Numbered from the stretch's first letter, positions 1-8,512 are shown. The stretch: 44,407 bases of DNA from Bacillota bacterium (GCA_012520355.1 JAAYOK010000177.1:1-44407); one strand, 5' to 3'. Made by a program: numbers and translations. Notes: generated by a model from the sequence alone, not told the origin.

Positions 1-480
1 ACTCTCTATGCATCGTACAATCTGGGTTTTGCCATGGCTCTCTTGGCTAGTGTAAGCACCTATCTGACGAACCAAAAACAGCGGTGGGCGGTGGCTCTGG
101 GGGCAAATCTCATCATCGGGATCTGCCTGGTCCTCCTCCTTTTAGCCCTTTCAACCCTACCTAAGGCACTGCTACTTTCGGACCTTCCCCTGCAAAACCT
201 GGTGAAACTAAGGGGAAGTCCCTTGGCATTCGCCCTCTATCAATTTATGCTCTGGGGCGCTATGGTATCGACCACTTTAGCAAATCTCTTGGCCTTGGTG
301 AGCCGCATGACTGGTTTGACCAAGATAAGCTGGCAAAAGGCCAGCTTGATAGCGACAAGTTGCGCCTTCGTTCTTTCTTACGTGGGCTTCGGCACTCTGG
401 TGAGAGTAGCTTATCCGATCTTGGGGCTGGCCGGGCTTTGGCTCCTAGCAGGATTGGTACGAACTCTATTTCGCAAATAA
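1..480 (+). CDS. YkvI-like integral membrane protein, C-terminal part (5' end outside window)
   Basis: The frame is open from the first base of the window, so this is the 3' portion (about 159 residues) of a longer membrane protein; the first internal ATG at 34 is unlikely to be the true start. It shows four or five hydrophobic helices separated by short polar loops. The opening residues LYASYNLGFAMALLA resemble the conserved LYxSYN segment of the YkvI family of Bacillota multi-spanning proteins, which are distantly related to amino-acid permeases. The substrate is unknown. It ends in a short basic tail (RTLFRK). A promoter follows directly, so the next gene is probably transcribed separately. 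The family assignment rests on remembered motif similarity. Confidence 0.6.
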   Translation, partial: TLYASYNLGFAMALLASVSTYLTNQKQRWAVALGANLIIGICLVLLLLALSTLPKALLLSDLPLQNLVKLRGSPLAFALYQFMLWGAMVSTTLANLLALVSRMTGLTKISWQKASLIATSCAFVLSYVGFGTLVRVAYPILGLAGLWLLAGLVRTLFRK

Positions 481-490
481 CTGGCTAAGG

Positions 491-520
491 TTGGCGTTTT
501 TCGCCATTTATAGGTATAAT
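491..520 (+). promoter_or_regulatory. Sigma-A-type promoter for the TPR gene
   Basis: TTGGCG (491-496) and a perfect TATAAT (515-520) are separated by 18 bp, about 30 bp upstream of the TPR start codon. A small hairpin (GGCG, five T, CGCC; 493-504) lies across the -35 and spacer. It could help end the upstream transcript but has no downstream T-run. Confidence 0.65.
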
Positions 521-551
521 AGAAGCACTTCTAAGCAAAGGTGGTGGCCCT

Positions 552-1079
552 ATGACACCGGAAGTTGAAGAACTATACCAAGCAGCATTGGCACAATTAG
601 ACGCCTGGGAGATGGAAAACGCAGAAGAAAGTCTCCGCAAGGTAATTGAACTGGATCCTGAGCACGCCCGTGCCTTCAATAAACTCGGCGTAATCTTTGC
701 CCGGCGCGGTGATTTGCGGCAGGCAGAAGACTGTTTTACCAAAGCCATAACCCTTGATGATCAGCTTGCATCGGCCCATTCCAACCTAGGAAACATCTAT
801 GCTGAACACGGTTGGAGTGATCGGGCCCAGACGGCCTATGAACGTGCCTTAGCCCTTGATCCGCAAAATCCAACAGCCCTGCACAACCTGGGGGTCTTGT
901 ACAGAAAAGGTGGGGATATAGGTCGCGGCATTGATTTGATGAAGCAAGCCACGCGATCAGAGCGAACAAGGTTTCGGGATGAGGCACGAAGGGATCCCAA
1001 GAGTAGACGAACGATCCGCACAGGCTTAGCAATCCTGATCGTCATCATAGTTGTCCTTTATTTCCTGTTTAACCGGTAG
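552..1079 (+). CDS. Tail-anchored TPR-repeat protein
   Basis: This 175-residue protein carries three to four tandem TPR units across roughly residues 5-135, with the spaced W/L/G/Y/A/F/A/P pattern seen in stretches such as AFNKLGVIFARRGDLRQAE and AHSNLGNIYAEHGWSDRAQ. A basic linker (about 136-155) leads into one C-terminal hydrophobic helix (about 157-173) with no signal peptide. The predicted topology is a cytoplasmic TPR scaffold anchored in the membrane by its tail. TPR domains mediate protein-protein contacts; no partner can be named. A consensus promoter and an AAGGTGG ribosome site precede the ATG. It lies between an unrelated membrane protein and the DnaA-box cluster, so it is probably monocistronic. 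Confidence 0.75.
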   Translation: MTPEVEELYQAALAQLDAWEMENAEESLRKVIELDPEHARAFNKLGVIFARRGDLRQAEDCFTKAITLDDQLASAHSNLGNIYAEHGWSDRAQTAYERALALDPQNPTALHNLGVLYRKGGDIGRGIDLMKQATRSERTRFRDEARRDPKSRRTIRTGLAILIVIIVVLYFLFNR

Positions 1080-1123
1080 GTATCCACAAAGTTATCCACA
1101 GAGGCTGTGGATACTGTGTATAA
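1080..1123. promoter_or_regulatory. Cluster of four DnaA-box-like 9-mers
   Basis: Four sites match the DnaA consensus TTATNCACA perfectly or with one mismatch. Two point right: GTATCCACA at 1080-1088 and TTATCCACA at 1092-1100 (perfect). Two point left: TGTGGATAC at 1106-1114 and TGTGTATAA at 1115-1123 (reverse complement TTATACACA, perfect). Boxes 2 and 3 form an inverted repeat with 8-bp arms around GAGGC. A/T-richer sequence follows at about 1256-1290. Density and geometry resemble part of an origin or a DnaA-regulatory site. No dnaA or dnaN gene is in the window, so the role is open. Confidence 0.7.
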
Positions 1124-1158
1124 ATCCTGGGGAAAACTCAATTCAGCGTCCTTTTCGG

Positions 1159-1187
1159 CGCCAAATGATAATCATTGTCTTTTGGCG
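1159..1187. promoter_or_regulatory. Nested palindrome, operator-like, overlapping the gcv -35 region
   Basis: Perfect 7-bp arms CGCCAAA (1159-1165) and TTTGGCG (1181-1187) enclose a 15-base centre. A second perfect palindrome, AATGAT-A-ATCATT, spans 1164-1176. The centre TGATAATCATTGTCT resembles a 7-1-7 Fur/PerR-type box with two mismatches in its right half. The right outer arm coincides with the putative -35 hexamer of the gcv operon, which suits a repressor site. The regulator cannot be identified from sequence alone. Confidence 0.45.
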
Positions 1188-1211
1188 AGCTTTGAGAATG
1201 GGATCCATAAT
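1182..1211 (+). promoter_or_regulatory. Candidate sigma-A promoter of the gcv operon
   Basis: TTGGCG (1182-1187) and CATAAT (1206-1211) are spaced by 18 bp, giving an expected leader of about 155 nt before gcvT. The leader contains overlapping small palindromes (GGAAAC-TG-GTTTCC and ACTGG-TTT-CCAGT near 1302-1319) but no recognisable glycine riboswitch. The -35 is only 4 of 6 to consensus, so this is tentative. Confidence 0.4.
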
Positions 1212-1376
1212 CCTTTTCACTAAGAACATAACGGTTTTCCCCCTTAGAAACTGAAATCATTGTTCAATATTATATCCAAATAAGAAGAATCTGTGACAGA
1301 AGGAAACTGGTTTCCAGTGGAGAAAGAGGTAATGTTAAAGGGGTAGAAATGCAAAGAAAGGAAAGGAGATGGACAA

Positions 1377-2453
1377 TTGAAACAAACTCCATTAACGGCA
1401 AAACATCGCGCCCTAGGGGCTAAGATGGTGGACTACGCGGGTTTTGAGATGCCTGTACAGTATGCTGGGGTTTTAGAGGAACACCACACTGTTCGAAACA
1501 AGGTGGGTATTTTCGATTTAACCCATATGGGAGAGTTTGAACTGACCGGTCCCGGAGCCCTGGATACGGTGAACTATGTCACAACGAATGATGCCAGTGT
1601 TCTGAAGGAGGGCGAGATTCAATACAGCCCCATCACCAACGAACAAGGCGGATTTATCGACGACATTTTGGTGTATCGTACTGCTGAGGGATTTTTGCTG
1701 GTTGTCAATGCAGCCAACGCCGCTAAGGACTATGCTTGGATCGAAAAGAATCTCAAGCCAGGTACGGAATTGCGGGATCTCAGTGATGAGTTGACCCTAA
1801 TCGCTGTGCAAGGACCCCAATCTGCTCCCCTGGTGGAAGAAATCCTCGAGATGTCCGTGGCCGAACTCAAGAATTATACCTTCACCGAGGTCACCTATGA
1901 AGGCGAGAAGGTACTCCTTTCCCGCACAGGTTACACAGGCGAAGACGGCTTTGAACTCTATTTCCCCAATGCTTTGGCGGAAAAACTGTGGGATGAATGC
2001 CTACAGAAGGGTGAAAAATACGGTGTAGAACCCATTGGTCTAGGTGCCCGTGATAGTTTGCGCCTCGAGGCCAGAATGCCCCTTTATGGAAATGATATTG
2101 ACGAAGATGTCAGCCCCCTTGAAGCAGGATTGACCCGTTTTGTCAAACTCGACAAAGCTGATTTTGTGGGCAAAGATGTTTTGCAAAAGCAAAAAGATGA
2201 GGGTGTCAAGCGGCGCCTCGTTGCTTTTGTTGTCTTGGAAAAAGGAATCCCCCGTCAAGGGTATCCCATCCTTAATCTAGAAGGAGAGGAAATCGGTGCG
2301 GTCACCAGCGGCACCCATTCACCAACCCTTGATTATCCAATTGGTATGGGCCTTGTAGATGTCGCCTACGCCAAACCAGAGACCGAGATTCAAATTCAAG
2401 TAAGGAAAAAGCTCGTCCGGGCCAAGATCATTAAGGGTCGTTTTTTGGACTAG
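1377..2453 (+). CDS. gcvT: Aminomethyltransferase, glycine cleavage T protein
   Basis: GcvT transfers the methylene group of the aminomethyl-lipoyl arm of GcvH to tetrahydrofolate, releasing ammonia. The 358 residues equal the usual family length. The N-terminus [20 protein letters not shown] is typical, the folate-binding core contains [17 protein letters not shown], and the C-terminal barrel includes [17 protein letters not shown]. The start is a TTG placed 8 bases after AAGGAGAT, the only well-spaced ribosome site in the frame. It is the first gene of a complete gcvT-H-PA-PB operon. The E3 component (dihydrolipoyl dehydrogenase) is not in the window. Confidence 0.97.
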   Translation: MKQTPLTAKHRALGAKMVDYAGFEMPVQYAGVLEEHHTVRNKVGIFDLTHMGEFELTGPGALDTVNYVTTNDASVLKEGEIQYSPITNEQGGFIDDILVYRTAEGFLLVVNAANAAKDYAWIEKNLKPGTELRDLSDELTLIAVQGPQSAPLVEEILEMSVAELKNYTFTEVTYEGEKVLLSRTGYTGEDGFELYFPNALAEKLWDECLQKGEKYGVEPIGLGARDSLRLEARMPLYGNDIDEDVSPLEAGLTRFVKLDKADFVGKDVLQKQKDEGVKRRLVAFVVLEKGIPRQGYPILNLEGEEIGAVTSGTHSPTLDYPIGMGLVDVAYAKPETEIQIQVRKKLVRAKIIKGRFLD

Positions 2454-2509
2454 ATTGACTTTGACCGGTAGCTTTTTGCCCTAGACAAAACTATTTAGGA
2501 GGTTTCATC

Positions 2510-2887
2510 ATGAGTGAACAATTACGGTTTACCAAAGAACATGAGTGGCTATTAGTGAAAGGTGATGTCATCCGCGTTGGTATTAGTGATTATGCTCAAA
2601 ATGAGCTAGGCGATATCGTCTTTGTGGATCTTCCCTCCGTTGGTGATACAGTGGAAGAGGGCGAAGGCATTGCGGCCCTTGAGTCCGTTAAGGCTGTTAG
2701 TGATGTCTACTCGCCCGTAAGCGGAGAAATCGTGGCCGTGAATGACGAACTCGAAGACAGCCCTGAGCTTGTAAACGAATCTCCTTTAGATCAAGGTTGG
2801 ATTGTGGAAATTAAAGTAGACGGTGTTGCCCAAACTGGCGACCTAATGACTCAACAGGAGTATGAAGCATTTCTGAAGGAGGTATAA
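2510..2887 (+). CDS. gcvH: Glycine cleavage system H protein
   Basis: GcvH is the lipoyl carrier that shuttles the aminomethyl intermediate between the P, T and L proteins. The 125-residue sequence has the canonical lipoyl domain, with the attachment lysine at K61 inside GIAALESVKAVSDVYSPVSG. The N-terminal FTKEHEWL and the GIxDYAQxELGD segments are diagnostic. A strong TAGGAGGT site lies eight bases before the ATG. The end of the gene carries the AAGGAGGT site used by gcvPA two bases downstream, so translation of the two genes is probably coupled. Confidence 0.98.
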   Translation: MSEQLRFTKEHEWLLVKGDVIRVGISDYAQNELGDIVFVDLPSVGDTVEEGEGIAALESVKAVSDVYSPVSGEIVAVNDELEDSPELVNESPLDQGWIVEIKVDGVAQTGDLMTQQEYEAFLKEV

Positions 2888-2889
2888 GC

Positions 2890-4236
2890 ATGCGCTATCT
2901 TCCGTTAACGCCCGGGGAAAGGCAAGAGATGCTGCAGAGCGTCGGGATCGAAAAAATCGACGATCTGTTTACGTCCATTCCGGAGCAAATGCGTCTTAGA
3001 ACCGACCTCAATCTCCCAGAACCTCTAGCTGAAGCCGAGTTATTGCGGTATTTTTCGGATCTGGCTAGCAAGAACAATGATCTCAAATCCTCTGTCTCGT
3101 TTTTGGGTGCAGGTTCCTACGACCATCTAATCCCTAGTGCCATTAAGCATCTGGTAGGTCGTGGCGAGTTTCTCACCGCCTACACACCCTATCAGCCCGA
3201 GATTACACAGGGCGTGTTACAGAGCATTTTTGAGTTCCAAACATTGATTTGTGAACTTACAGGTATGGAAGCATCCAATGCCTCCATGTATGACGGGGCC
3301 AGCGCTTTAGCTGAGGCAGCCTTAATGGCCTGTGCTGCAACCCGCCGGGAGCTCGTGGTCTTACCTGAATCCTTGCATCCCGAGTGGAAAGATGTGGTAC
3401 GTCTGTATCTAGAAAGCCAGGACGTTTCCATTACCTATCTAGCCATGGATGAAGCAACTGGAACCGTAGATCCCAAGGCTTTCGAAGGTATCTCCTGGTC
3501 GGAGGCGGCTTGTGTTGTTGTGCAGCAGCCAAACTTCTTTGGTCTGCTCGAAAATGTTGCCCAATTTAAACAGGTTGCTGAGGACAGTGGTGCCCTCTTG
3601 GTGATGGCGGTAGATCCCATTTCCTTAAGCCTCCTAAAGTCCCCAGGCGAACTCGGAGCTGACATTGTGGTTGGTGACGGGCAAAGTCTCGGTAGCTCCA
3701 TGGGCTTTGGTGGACCTTCTCTAGGCTTTTTTGCGACCCATAGTACCAAGTTGATCCGGAGAATGCCAGGTCGCGTTGTAGGTGAAACAGTTGACGAAGA
3801 TGGAACTCCTGGTTTTGTTCTCACACTGCAAACTCGGGAGCAACATATTCGCCGGGAAAAGGCTACCTCGAACATTTGTTCCAACCAAGCCTTAAACGCT
3901 CTTATGGCCGCGATTTACCTCAGCATTATGGGTAAGGAAGGCTTCAAGGATGTGGGCTACCAGTCCTTGCAAAAAGCTAACTACCTGAAGCAACGCTTGC
4001 TGGAAATTGACGGTCTTTCAGCTCCGTTCAGTGCCCCTTCCTTTAGGGAATTTGTCATCGAGGCTGAAGTAGACTGGGAAGAAGTCAACATGCGCCTAGC
4101 TGAACACGGCTTTGTTGGTGGTCTGCCCCTCGAACGCTTTGGCCATCCGGGTAAGGTGTTATTCTCTGTAACGGAGGCCCGGACCAAAGATGAAATTGAC
4201 AGCTTTGTAAATCTGCTAAGGGGGTTGATTTCATGA
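2890..4236 (+). CDS. gcvPA: Glycine dehydrogenase (decarboxylating) subunit 1
   Basis: This is the N-terminal-type subunit of the split P protein, which with GcvPB decarboxylates glycine using PLP. At 448 residues it equals the usual length of split GcvPA. It has the characteristic [15 protein letters not shown] opening, [18 protein letters not shown], the [21 protein letters not shown] segment (about residues 97-117) and [13 protein letters not shown]. This subunit lacks the PLP lysine, which sits in GcvPB. Its ATG follows gcvH by two bases and its stop overlaps the start of gcvPB. The split form is common in Bacillota and archaea. Confidence 0.97.
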   Translation: MRYLPLTPGERQEMLQSVGIEKIDDLFTSIPEQMRLRTDLNLPEPLAEAELLRYFSDLASKNNDLKSSVSFLGAGSYDHLIPSAIKHLVGRGEFLTAYTPYQPEITQGVLQSIFEFQTLICELTGMEASNASMYDGASALAEAALMACAATRRELVVLPESLHPEWKDVVRLYLESQDVSITYLAMDEATGTVDPKAFEGISWSEAACVVVQQPNFFGLLENVAQFKQVAEDSGALLVMAVDPISLSLLKSPGELGADIVVGDGQSLGSSMGFGGPSLGFFATHSTKLIRRMPGRVVGETVDEDGTPGFVLTLQTREQHIRREKATSNICSNQALNALMAAIYLSIMGKEGFKDVGYQSLQKANYLKQRLLEIDGLSAPFSAPSFREFVIEAEVDWEEVNMRLAEHGFVGGLPLERFGHPGKVLFSVTEARTKDEIDSFVNLLRGLIS

Positions 4237-5696
4237 CCAAACGTAGACTTGTCCCCTTAATTTTTGAACGTTCCACACCTGGTCGCCGTGGTTACCGCTT
4301 GCCTGATCTGGATGTACCTGAGGTTCCAGTGACAGAGCTGATTCCCAGTGATATGCTCCGGGAAGAGCCTCCGGCCTTACCAGAAGTAAGTGAGCTCGAA
4401 GTCATGCGCCATTACACGCAGCTTTCCAGACTCAACCACGGTATCGATGTGGGCTTTTATCCCCTCGGTTCTTGTACAATGAAGTACAACCCCAGGGTCC
4501 ACGAAGATATCGCGAGCATGCCTGGCTTCGCCGCGATCCATCCCTATCAGCCAGAAGAGACGGTTCAGGGTGCTTTGGAGTTAATGTACAATCTCAGCGA
4601 ACACTTAGCCGTGATTGCTGGGCTGGATGCAACCACCCTGCAGCCTGCTGCTGGAGCCCATGGTGAGTTAACTGGCCTGATGGTCATGAAAGCTTATCAT
4701 GAACAGCGGGGAGAGGGCCATCGTAATGAGATGATCATCCCTGATTCCGCGCATGGCACCAACCCTGCCAGCTGTGCTATGGTTGGCTACAAAGTAGTGG
4801 AAGTTCCTTCGAACGAGCGGGGCGGTGTAGACGTAGAAGCCCTCAAGGGTCTTGTGGGGCCCAATACGGCTGGTCTCATGTTGACCAACCCGAATACCCT
4901 CGGTCTTTTTGACGAGAACATTTGCGAAATTGCAGAACTGATCCATGATGCTGGCGGACTGCTCTACTATGATGGTGCTAACGCCAATGCCATTATGGGT
5001 ATTGCCCGTCCTGGTGACATGGGCTTTGATATCGTACACTTTAATCTGCACAAAACCTTCTCCACGCCCCATGGTGGCGGTGGACCGGGTGCAGGTCCCA
5101 TTGTTGTCTGTAAGGAATTAGCACAATTCCTGCCTGGTCCTGTTGTGGCGAAAGAAGGCGATCGTTACACCTTCGTCACACCAGAGAACTCCATTGGTAG
5201 AGTGCGTTCCTTCTACGGCAACTTCCTGGTCTATGCCAGGGCATATGCCTACATCCTCTCCCATGGACCGAAAGGTTTGAGAGAAGTGAGCGAAACGGCC
5301 GTCCTCCACGCCAACTATATGGCAAGTAAATTGAAGGACGTCTACCAGCTGCCCTATGATCGTACCTGTATGCATGAGTTTGTCCTCTCAGGTAAATGGC
5401 AGAAAGACAAACATGGCGTTCGCACACTGGATATCGCCAAGCGTCTCTTAGACTATGGGTATCATGCACCAACGGTGTATTTCCCCATGGTTGTGGATGA
5501 GGCTATTATGATTGAGCCTACGGAAACCGAACCCAAATCTACCCTGGATGAATTTATCGAGATCATGCGGCAGATTGCTGAAGAGGCTGAGACCAATCCT
5601 GAGATCGTCAAATCGGCGCCCCATACGACGCCCCTACGGCGACTGGACGAATCTAGGGCCGCAAGACAACCGATCTTACGCTGGCAAAAAGACTAA
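4233..5696 (+). CDS. gcvPB: Glycine dehydrogenase (decarboxylating) subunit 2
   Basis: This PLP-bearing subunit forms the heteromeric P protein with GcvPA. The Schiff-base lysine is K274 in the motif [16 protein letters not shown]. Other family blocks are [15 protein letters not shown] (about 74-88), [13 protein letters not shown] (137-149) and [11 protein letters not shown] (171-181). At 487 residues it equals the usual split-subunit length. The start overlaps the gcvPA stop in an ATGA arrangement, indicating translational coupling and probably stoichiometric expression. A strong hairpin follows and ends the operon. Confidence 0.97.
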   Translation: MTKRRLVPLIFERSTPGRRGYRLPDLDVPEVPVTELIPSDMLREEPPALPEVSELEVMRHYTQLSRLNHGIDVGFYPLGSCTMKYNPRVHEDIASMPGFAAIHPYQPEETVQGALELMYNLSEHLAVIAGLDATTLQPAAGAHGELTGLMVMKAYHEQRGEGHRNEMIIPDSAHGTNPASCAMVGYKVVEVPSNERGGVDVEALKGLVGPNTAGLMLTNPNTLGLFDENICEIAELIHDAGGLLYYDGANANAIMGIARPGDMGFDIVHFNLHKTFSTPHGGGGPGAGPIVVCKELAQFLPGPVVAKEGDRYTFVTPENSIGRVRSFYGNFLVYARAYAYILSHGPKGLREVSETAVLHANYMASKLKDVYQLPYDRTCMHEFVLSGKWQKDKHGVRTLDIAKRLLDYGYHAPTVYFPMVVDEAIMIEPTETEPKSTLDEFIEIMRQIAEEAETNPEIVKSAPHTTPLRRLDESRAARQPILRWQKD

Positions 5697-5707
5697 AGAA
5701 AGCATAG

Positions 5708-5741
5708 AAAAACGCCCTCTTCCCAAAGGAAGGGGGCGTTT
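5708..5741. terminator. Bidirectional terminator between gcvPB and the PpiC gene
   Basis: AAACGCCC plus TCTTCC pairs with GGAAG plus GGGCGTTT around a CAAA loop, with one small irregularity. On the minus strand the stem is followed by a T-run, so it best serves the convergent foldase gene. On the plus strand it also ends the gcv transcript, although the T-tract there is short. Confidence 0.8.
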
Positions 5742-5750
5742 GACGATTTA

Positions 5751-6638
5751 CTATTGCTGTGGTGCCCACTGGATCTGGATATCCGACTCTTGTTCGAGTT
5801 TGTATAAATAGCTCTGCAAATCGAGGGCTTTCGATCCGCGGTAGTCTCTTTCCACATCTGCGGCGATATCTGCAAAGACGGCTGCCTTCGCTTCGTTTCT
5901 AGCATGGACTGTGATCACATGCCACCCGTAATTACTCTCTGCAAGTCCGTATTCGCCAGCAGCGAGACTAAAGGCCATCTCTTCAAACTCGGGTACGGTG
6001 TATCCTTTGGGAATAACACCAAGATAGCCACCTTGAGAGGCTGTACCAGGATCTAAGGAACGTTCACTGGCCAGTGCCAAAAGATCACCGCCATTTGTGA
6101 GCAGACCCAAGATTTCCTTCGCCTCATCTTCTGTCTCGACCAAAATGTGACTTACTTCCACTGTTTCTGGCTCATCATAGCGGGAGCGGTTTTCTTCGAA
6201 AAAGGCCTCAACAGCACCTTCTGGAACCTCAACCTCAGCTCGAGCTAAGTCACCAAGGAGCATATTCCACTGCAATTGGCCAATAAAGACTTCTTCTGTC
6301 ACATTGTTTTGCATCAAGAACATTTGTAAACCTTGCACGCCACCGAGTTGAGCAATGACGAGCTCATACATCTCAGCAAATGCATCTCCATCGAATGTCA
6401 CGCCAAGGGCGTCTGCTCTTTGACGAATCATCTCGTTTTGCACCAGCTCTTGCAGGGCATACGATCCATACTGTGCTTCTAGGGTAGCATGGAACTCTTC
6501 TTTGCTAATAGCTACACCATTGACGGTAGCAACGACTTGGTCCCCCTCATCGGCCAACAGCGTCATAGGAGAGGCGATTAGGGAAAGGGCTAGAATGAAA
6601 AGCAAGAGTACAACATTAAACTTTTTCAAGAACGTCAT
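5751..6638 (-). CDS. Secreted PpiC-type peptidyl-prolyl isomerase / foldase (SurA/PrsA-like)
   Basis: The 295 residues begin with a basic N-terminus and a hydrophobic signal segment (about 8-28) ending near ASPMTLLADE. A SurA-type N-terminal chaperone region follows (about 33-150). The parvulin domain (about 158-252) is marked by VEVSHILVETEDEAKEIL, a GGDLLALASERSLDPGTASQGGYLG stretch and NYGWHVITVHAR. There is no lipobox cysteine after the signal segment, unlike classical PrsA, so the protein is either anchored by an uncleaved helix or released. It probably assists folding of exported proteins. It is the only minus-strand gene among its neighbours, convergent with gcvPB and divergent from the DUF951 gene. 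Confidence 0.85.
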   Translation of the reverse strand: MTFLKKFNVVLLLFILALSLIASPMTLLADEGDQVVATVNGVAISKEEFHATLEAQYGSYALQELVQNEMIRQRADALGVTFDGDAFAEMYELVIAQLGGVQGLQMFLMQNNVTEEVFIGQLQWNMLLGDLARAEVEVPEGAVEAFFEENRSRYDEPETVEVSHILVETEDEAKEILGLLTNGGDLLALASERSLDPGTASQGGYLGVIPKGYTVPEFEEMAFSLAAGEYGLAESNYGWHVITVHARNEAKAAVFADIAADVERDYRGSKALDLQSYLYKLEQESDIQIQWAPQQ

Positions 6639-6712
6639 CCTTTCTGTATCTTCATCTATTCATTATTCTCGGTCCCTTGCCAGATACCTTTTAAATATTG
6701 GAGACAAAGCTA

Positions 6713-6721
6713 TGCTATAAT
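6713..6721 (+). promoter_or_regulatory. Extended -10 promoter for the DUF951 gene
   Basis: TGCTATAAT is a perfect extended -10 element (TGN plus TATAAT) 31 bases before the start codon. The expected -35 region (about 6693-6698, AAATAT) is poor, which is usual for extended -10 promoters. It lies in the 114-bp divergent gap between the foldase and DUF951 genes. Confidence 0.6.
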
Positions 6722-6752
6722 ACTTGTAATAGAGGGAAAAGGTGGAGAGGAT

Positions 6753-6917
6753 ATGCACGAAGTTGGACAGATTTTGCGCCTGAAAAAGAAACACGCCTGT
6801 GGCGGCCAGCTTTGGGAAGTTCTGCGACCTGGCGTCGACACTCGTCTCAAGTGCACCACCTGTGGACGGGTGATTTTGGTGGCCAGGGATAAATTAGTGC
6901 GTCAGATCGTGAAGTAG
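6753..6917 (+). CDS. DUF951 (YyzM-like) small zinc-ribbon-like protein
   Basis: This 54-residue protein opens MHEVGQILRLKKKHACGG and contains WEVLRPGVDTRLKC and TTCGRV. It matches the DUF951 pattern, in which a CGG turn and a CxxC pair (C16, C34, C37 here) plausibly bind zinc. The function is unknown. In Bacillota the gene commonly neighbours ychF and rpsF, as it does here, which supports it against overlapping frames. GGTGGAGAGG precedes the ATG and an extended -10 promoter lies upstream. In this window the ATPase gene and the minus-strand queT separate it from ychF. Confidence 0.88.
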   Translation: MHEVGQILRLKKKHACGGQLWEVLRPGVDTRLKCTTCGRVILVARDKLVRQIVK

Positions 6918-6981
6918 TAGGCAAATTATCCTGGGGCAACATATAGTGAAGAAATTGATTCAAGTCTAGGAGGTTTGCGGA

Positions 6982-8013
6982 ATGGCCAAAACGCGTCACT
7001 TTTTTGCTGGAAGTAACTCAGGTAAGGGGTTCTACTCTCTTTTTGACAACATCATGGGTCCTGAGGCAAAACGGATCTATCTCTTAAAGGGAGGTCCCGG
7101 CACTGGGAAGTCAAGCTTTATGCGCTTTATTGCTGATGCAGTAGGCGAACTCGGCCATGAGCAAGAACGGTTCTTTTGTAGTTCTGATCCACAGGCTTTA
7201 GATGCGGTAGCCTTTCCAGCTCTAGGTATTGCCTTGGTGGATGCTACGGCACCCCATCAGATTGAGCCAACCCTGCCTGGCTGTAGGGATCATATAATTT
7301 CTCTGGGTACTTTTTGGGATAAGGAACAACTGGAGCAAAAAAGGGAAGAAATCCTTGCAGCAGGACGTGTCAAACAACACCACTTCTCCACAGCGTTTCG
7401 CTATTTCACCGCTGCCCTCTGTGTGGAACAAAATCGAGCTCTGGCAAAGGACGTTGAAGTAGACTACCATAAGCTCGAGCCCATCATGGCTTTGTTCCCC
7501 CAAGAAAAAACGGACGCCCCTGGTTCGATTCGTCATCTCTTTGCTTCGGCACTTACACCGGATGGTTACGTCAGCCACATTCAGGGTCTCGTTGAAGATT
7601 TACCCCAGTGCTTTATTCTGCAGGGAGGCTTTGGTCTCGGCCAGGGAGAAATGCTCGCCATGGTGGCGGATGCAGGTCAAAGGGCAGGTCTTGCTGTGGA
7701 AGCCTTTCATTATCCACTCAATCCGGAGCAAATTCTTCATATTGTAGTTCCTGAATTAGGCCTAGCTGTCTTAACGGAGCTTCCCTTAGAGCCCTTAGAT
7801 AGCGTAAAAGGCCCGCGCCTTGTCTGCGGACCTTTAGAAACAAGCTCTGATTTGGATTATCAGCTCTGGGAAAAACTCCTGCAACAGGGTTTTAGCTCCC
7901 TCTTAGCCGCCAAAACAAGCCATATCGCTGTGGAACAGTACTATACTAATTCTATGGATTTTGTGGCTCTCAATGAATATCGAGATGAAATCTTGGCGGA
8001 ACTCCTCTTATAG
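6982..8013 (+). CDS. PRK06851-type two-lobed P-loop ATPase, function unknown
   Basis: The 343 residues comprise two related halves. The N-terminal half opens with HFFAGSNSGKGFYSLFDNI and has an intact Walker A, GGPGTGKSS (about 37-45). PGCRDHIISLGTFWD follows further on. The second half starts near YVSHIQGL and repeats the P-loop position as GGFGLGQGE (about 215-223), where the Walker lysine is replaced by Q221; AFHYPLNPEQILHIVVPELG follows. I recognise this as the uncharacterised PRK06851 family, common in spore-forming Bacillota. The biochemical role is unknown. TAGGAGGT precedes the ATG. Its 3' end overlaps the convergent queT gene by six bases. Confidence 0.75.
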   Translation: MAKTRHFFAGSNSGKGFYSLFDNIMGPEAKRIYLLKGGPGTGKSSFMRFIADAVGELGHEQERFFCSSDPQALDAVAFPALGIALVDATAPHQIEPTLPGCRDHIISLGTFWDKEQLEQKREEILAAGRVKQHHFSTAFRYFTAALCVEQNRALAKDVEVDYHKLEPIMALFPQEKTDAPGSIRHLFASALTPDGYVSHIQGLVEDLPQCFILQGGFGLGQGEMLAMVADAGQRAGLAVEAFHYPLNPEQILHIVVPELGLAVLTELPLEPLDSVKGPRLVCGPLETSSDLDYQLWEKLLQQGFSSLLAAKTSHIAVEQYYTNSMDFVALNEYRDEILAELLL

Positions 8014-8463
8014 GAATTTTTCCTGGTTTTTCTGAACAAAGCGTAGCAGGGGAATGCCAAGGAGTAGGATGACTACAGCTTGGCCAAAGCCAATGCTGAG
8101 AACAAGGGGCCAGTAGGCGGGAAGATCAAAGATGTACCAGAGATAGAGACCTACCAAGAAGGCGTTAAGTACGATGGGAGAGGCATAGCCTATGATCCGA
8201 CCCCGATAGCGGTAGGTTAAATAGGCGGCTAGGAGACTGATCAGACTTCCACCAAAAATATCCCACGGGCCCTGTCCTCCCAAGATGTTGGATAAGAGCA
8301 CGCCCACATAGATCCCGCCAATGGCCTCCGGATAGACCATGGGCAGCAGAGTTAAGGCCTCGGCAATACGAAATTGGACAGGACCGAAACTAATGGCCTG
8401 GAAAACAAAGACTAAGATGATATAGAGTGCGGCTATGAGTCCCGCTCTTGCTACTCGATTCAT
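8008..8463 (-). CDS. queT: QueT-family queuosine precursor (preQ) uptake membrane protein
   Basis: This 151-residue hydrophobic protein has about five membrane helices. It carries the QueT signature GPVQFRIAEALTLLP followed by PEAIGGIYVGVLLSNILGG and GPWDIFGGSLISLLAAYLT. QueT is thought to be the substrate-binding S component of an ECF-type transporter importing preQ1/preQ0 for queuosine modification of tRNA. GGAGG precedes its ATG. No preQ1 riboswitch is evident in the 50-bp divergent gap to ychF, which is unusual because the family is often riboswitch-controlled. The generic ECF components (A, A', T) are not in the window. Confidence 0.85.
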   Translation of the reverse strand: MNRVARAGLIAALYIILVFVFQAISFGPVQFRIAEALTLLPMVYPEAIGGIYVGVLLSNILGGQGPWDIFGGSLISLLAAYLTYRYRGRIIGYASPIVLNAFLVGLYLWYIFDLPAYWPLVLSIGFGQAVVILLLGIPLLRFVQKNQEKFL

Positions 8464-8512
8464 GTTGTATCCTCCTTGTACTTAAGTTTACATCTTTGGG
8501 GGTGTGAAAGCA

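Noticed and set aside
1212-1376. Glycine riboswitch before gcvT
   Set aside because: The leader length would allow one, but I see none of the conserved glycine-aptamer core segments; only small overlapping palindromes are present. A covariance-model search would settle it.
6698-6892. Overlapping 64-codon frame in the DUF951 region
   Set aside because: It runs through the promoter and ribosome site of the DUF951 gene, whose frame encodes a recognisable conserved protein.
8464-8512. preQ1 riboswitch upstream of queT
   Set aside because: Only 50 bp separate queT and ychF, and no preQ1-type pseudoknot sequence is visible.
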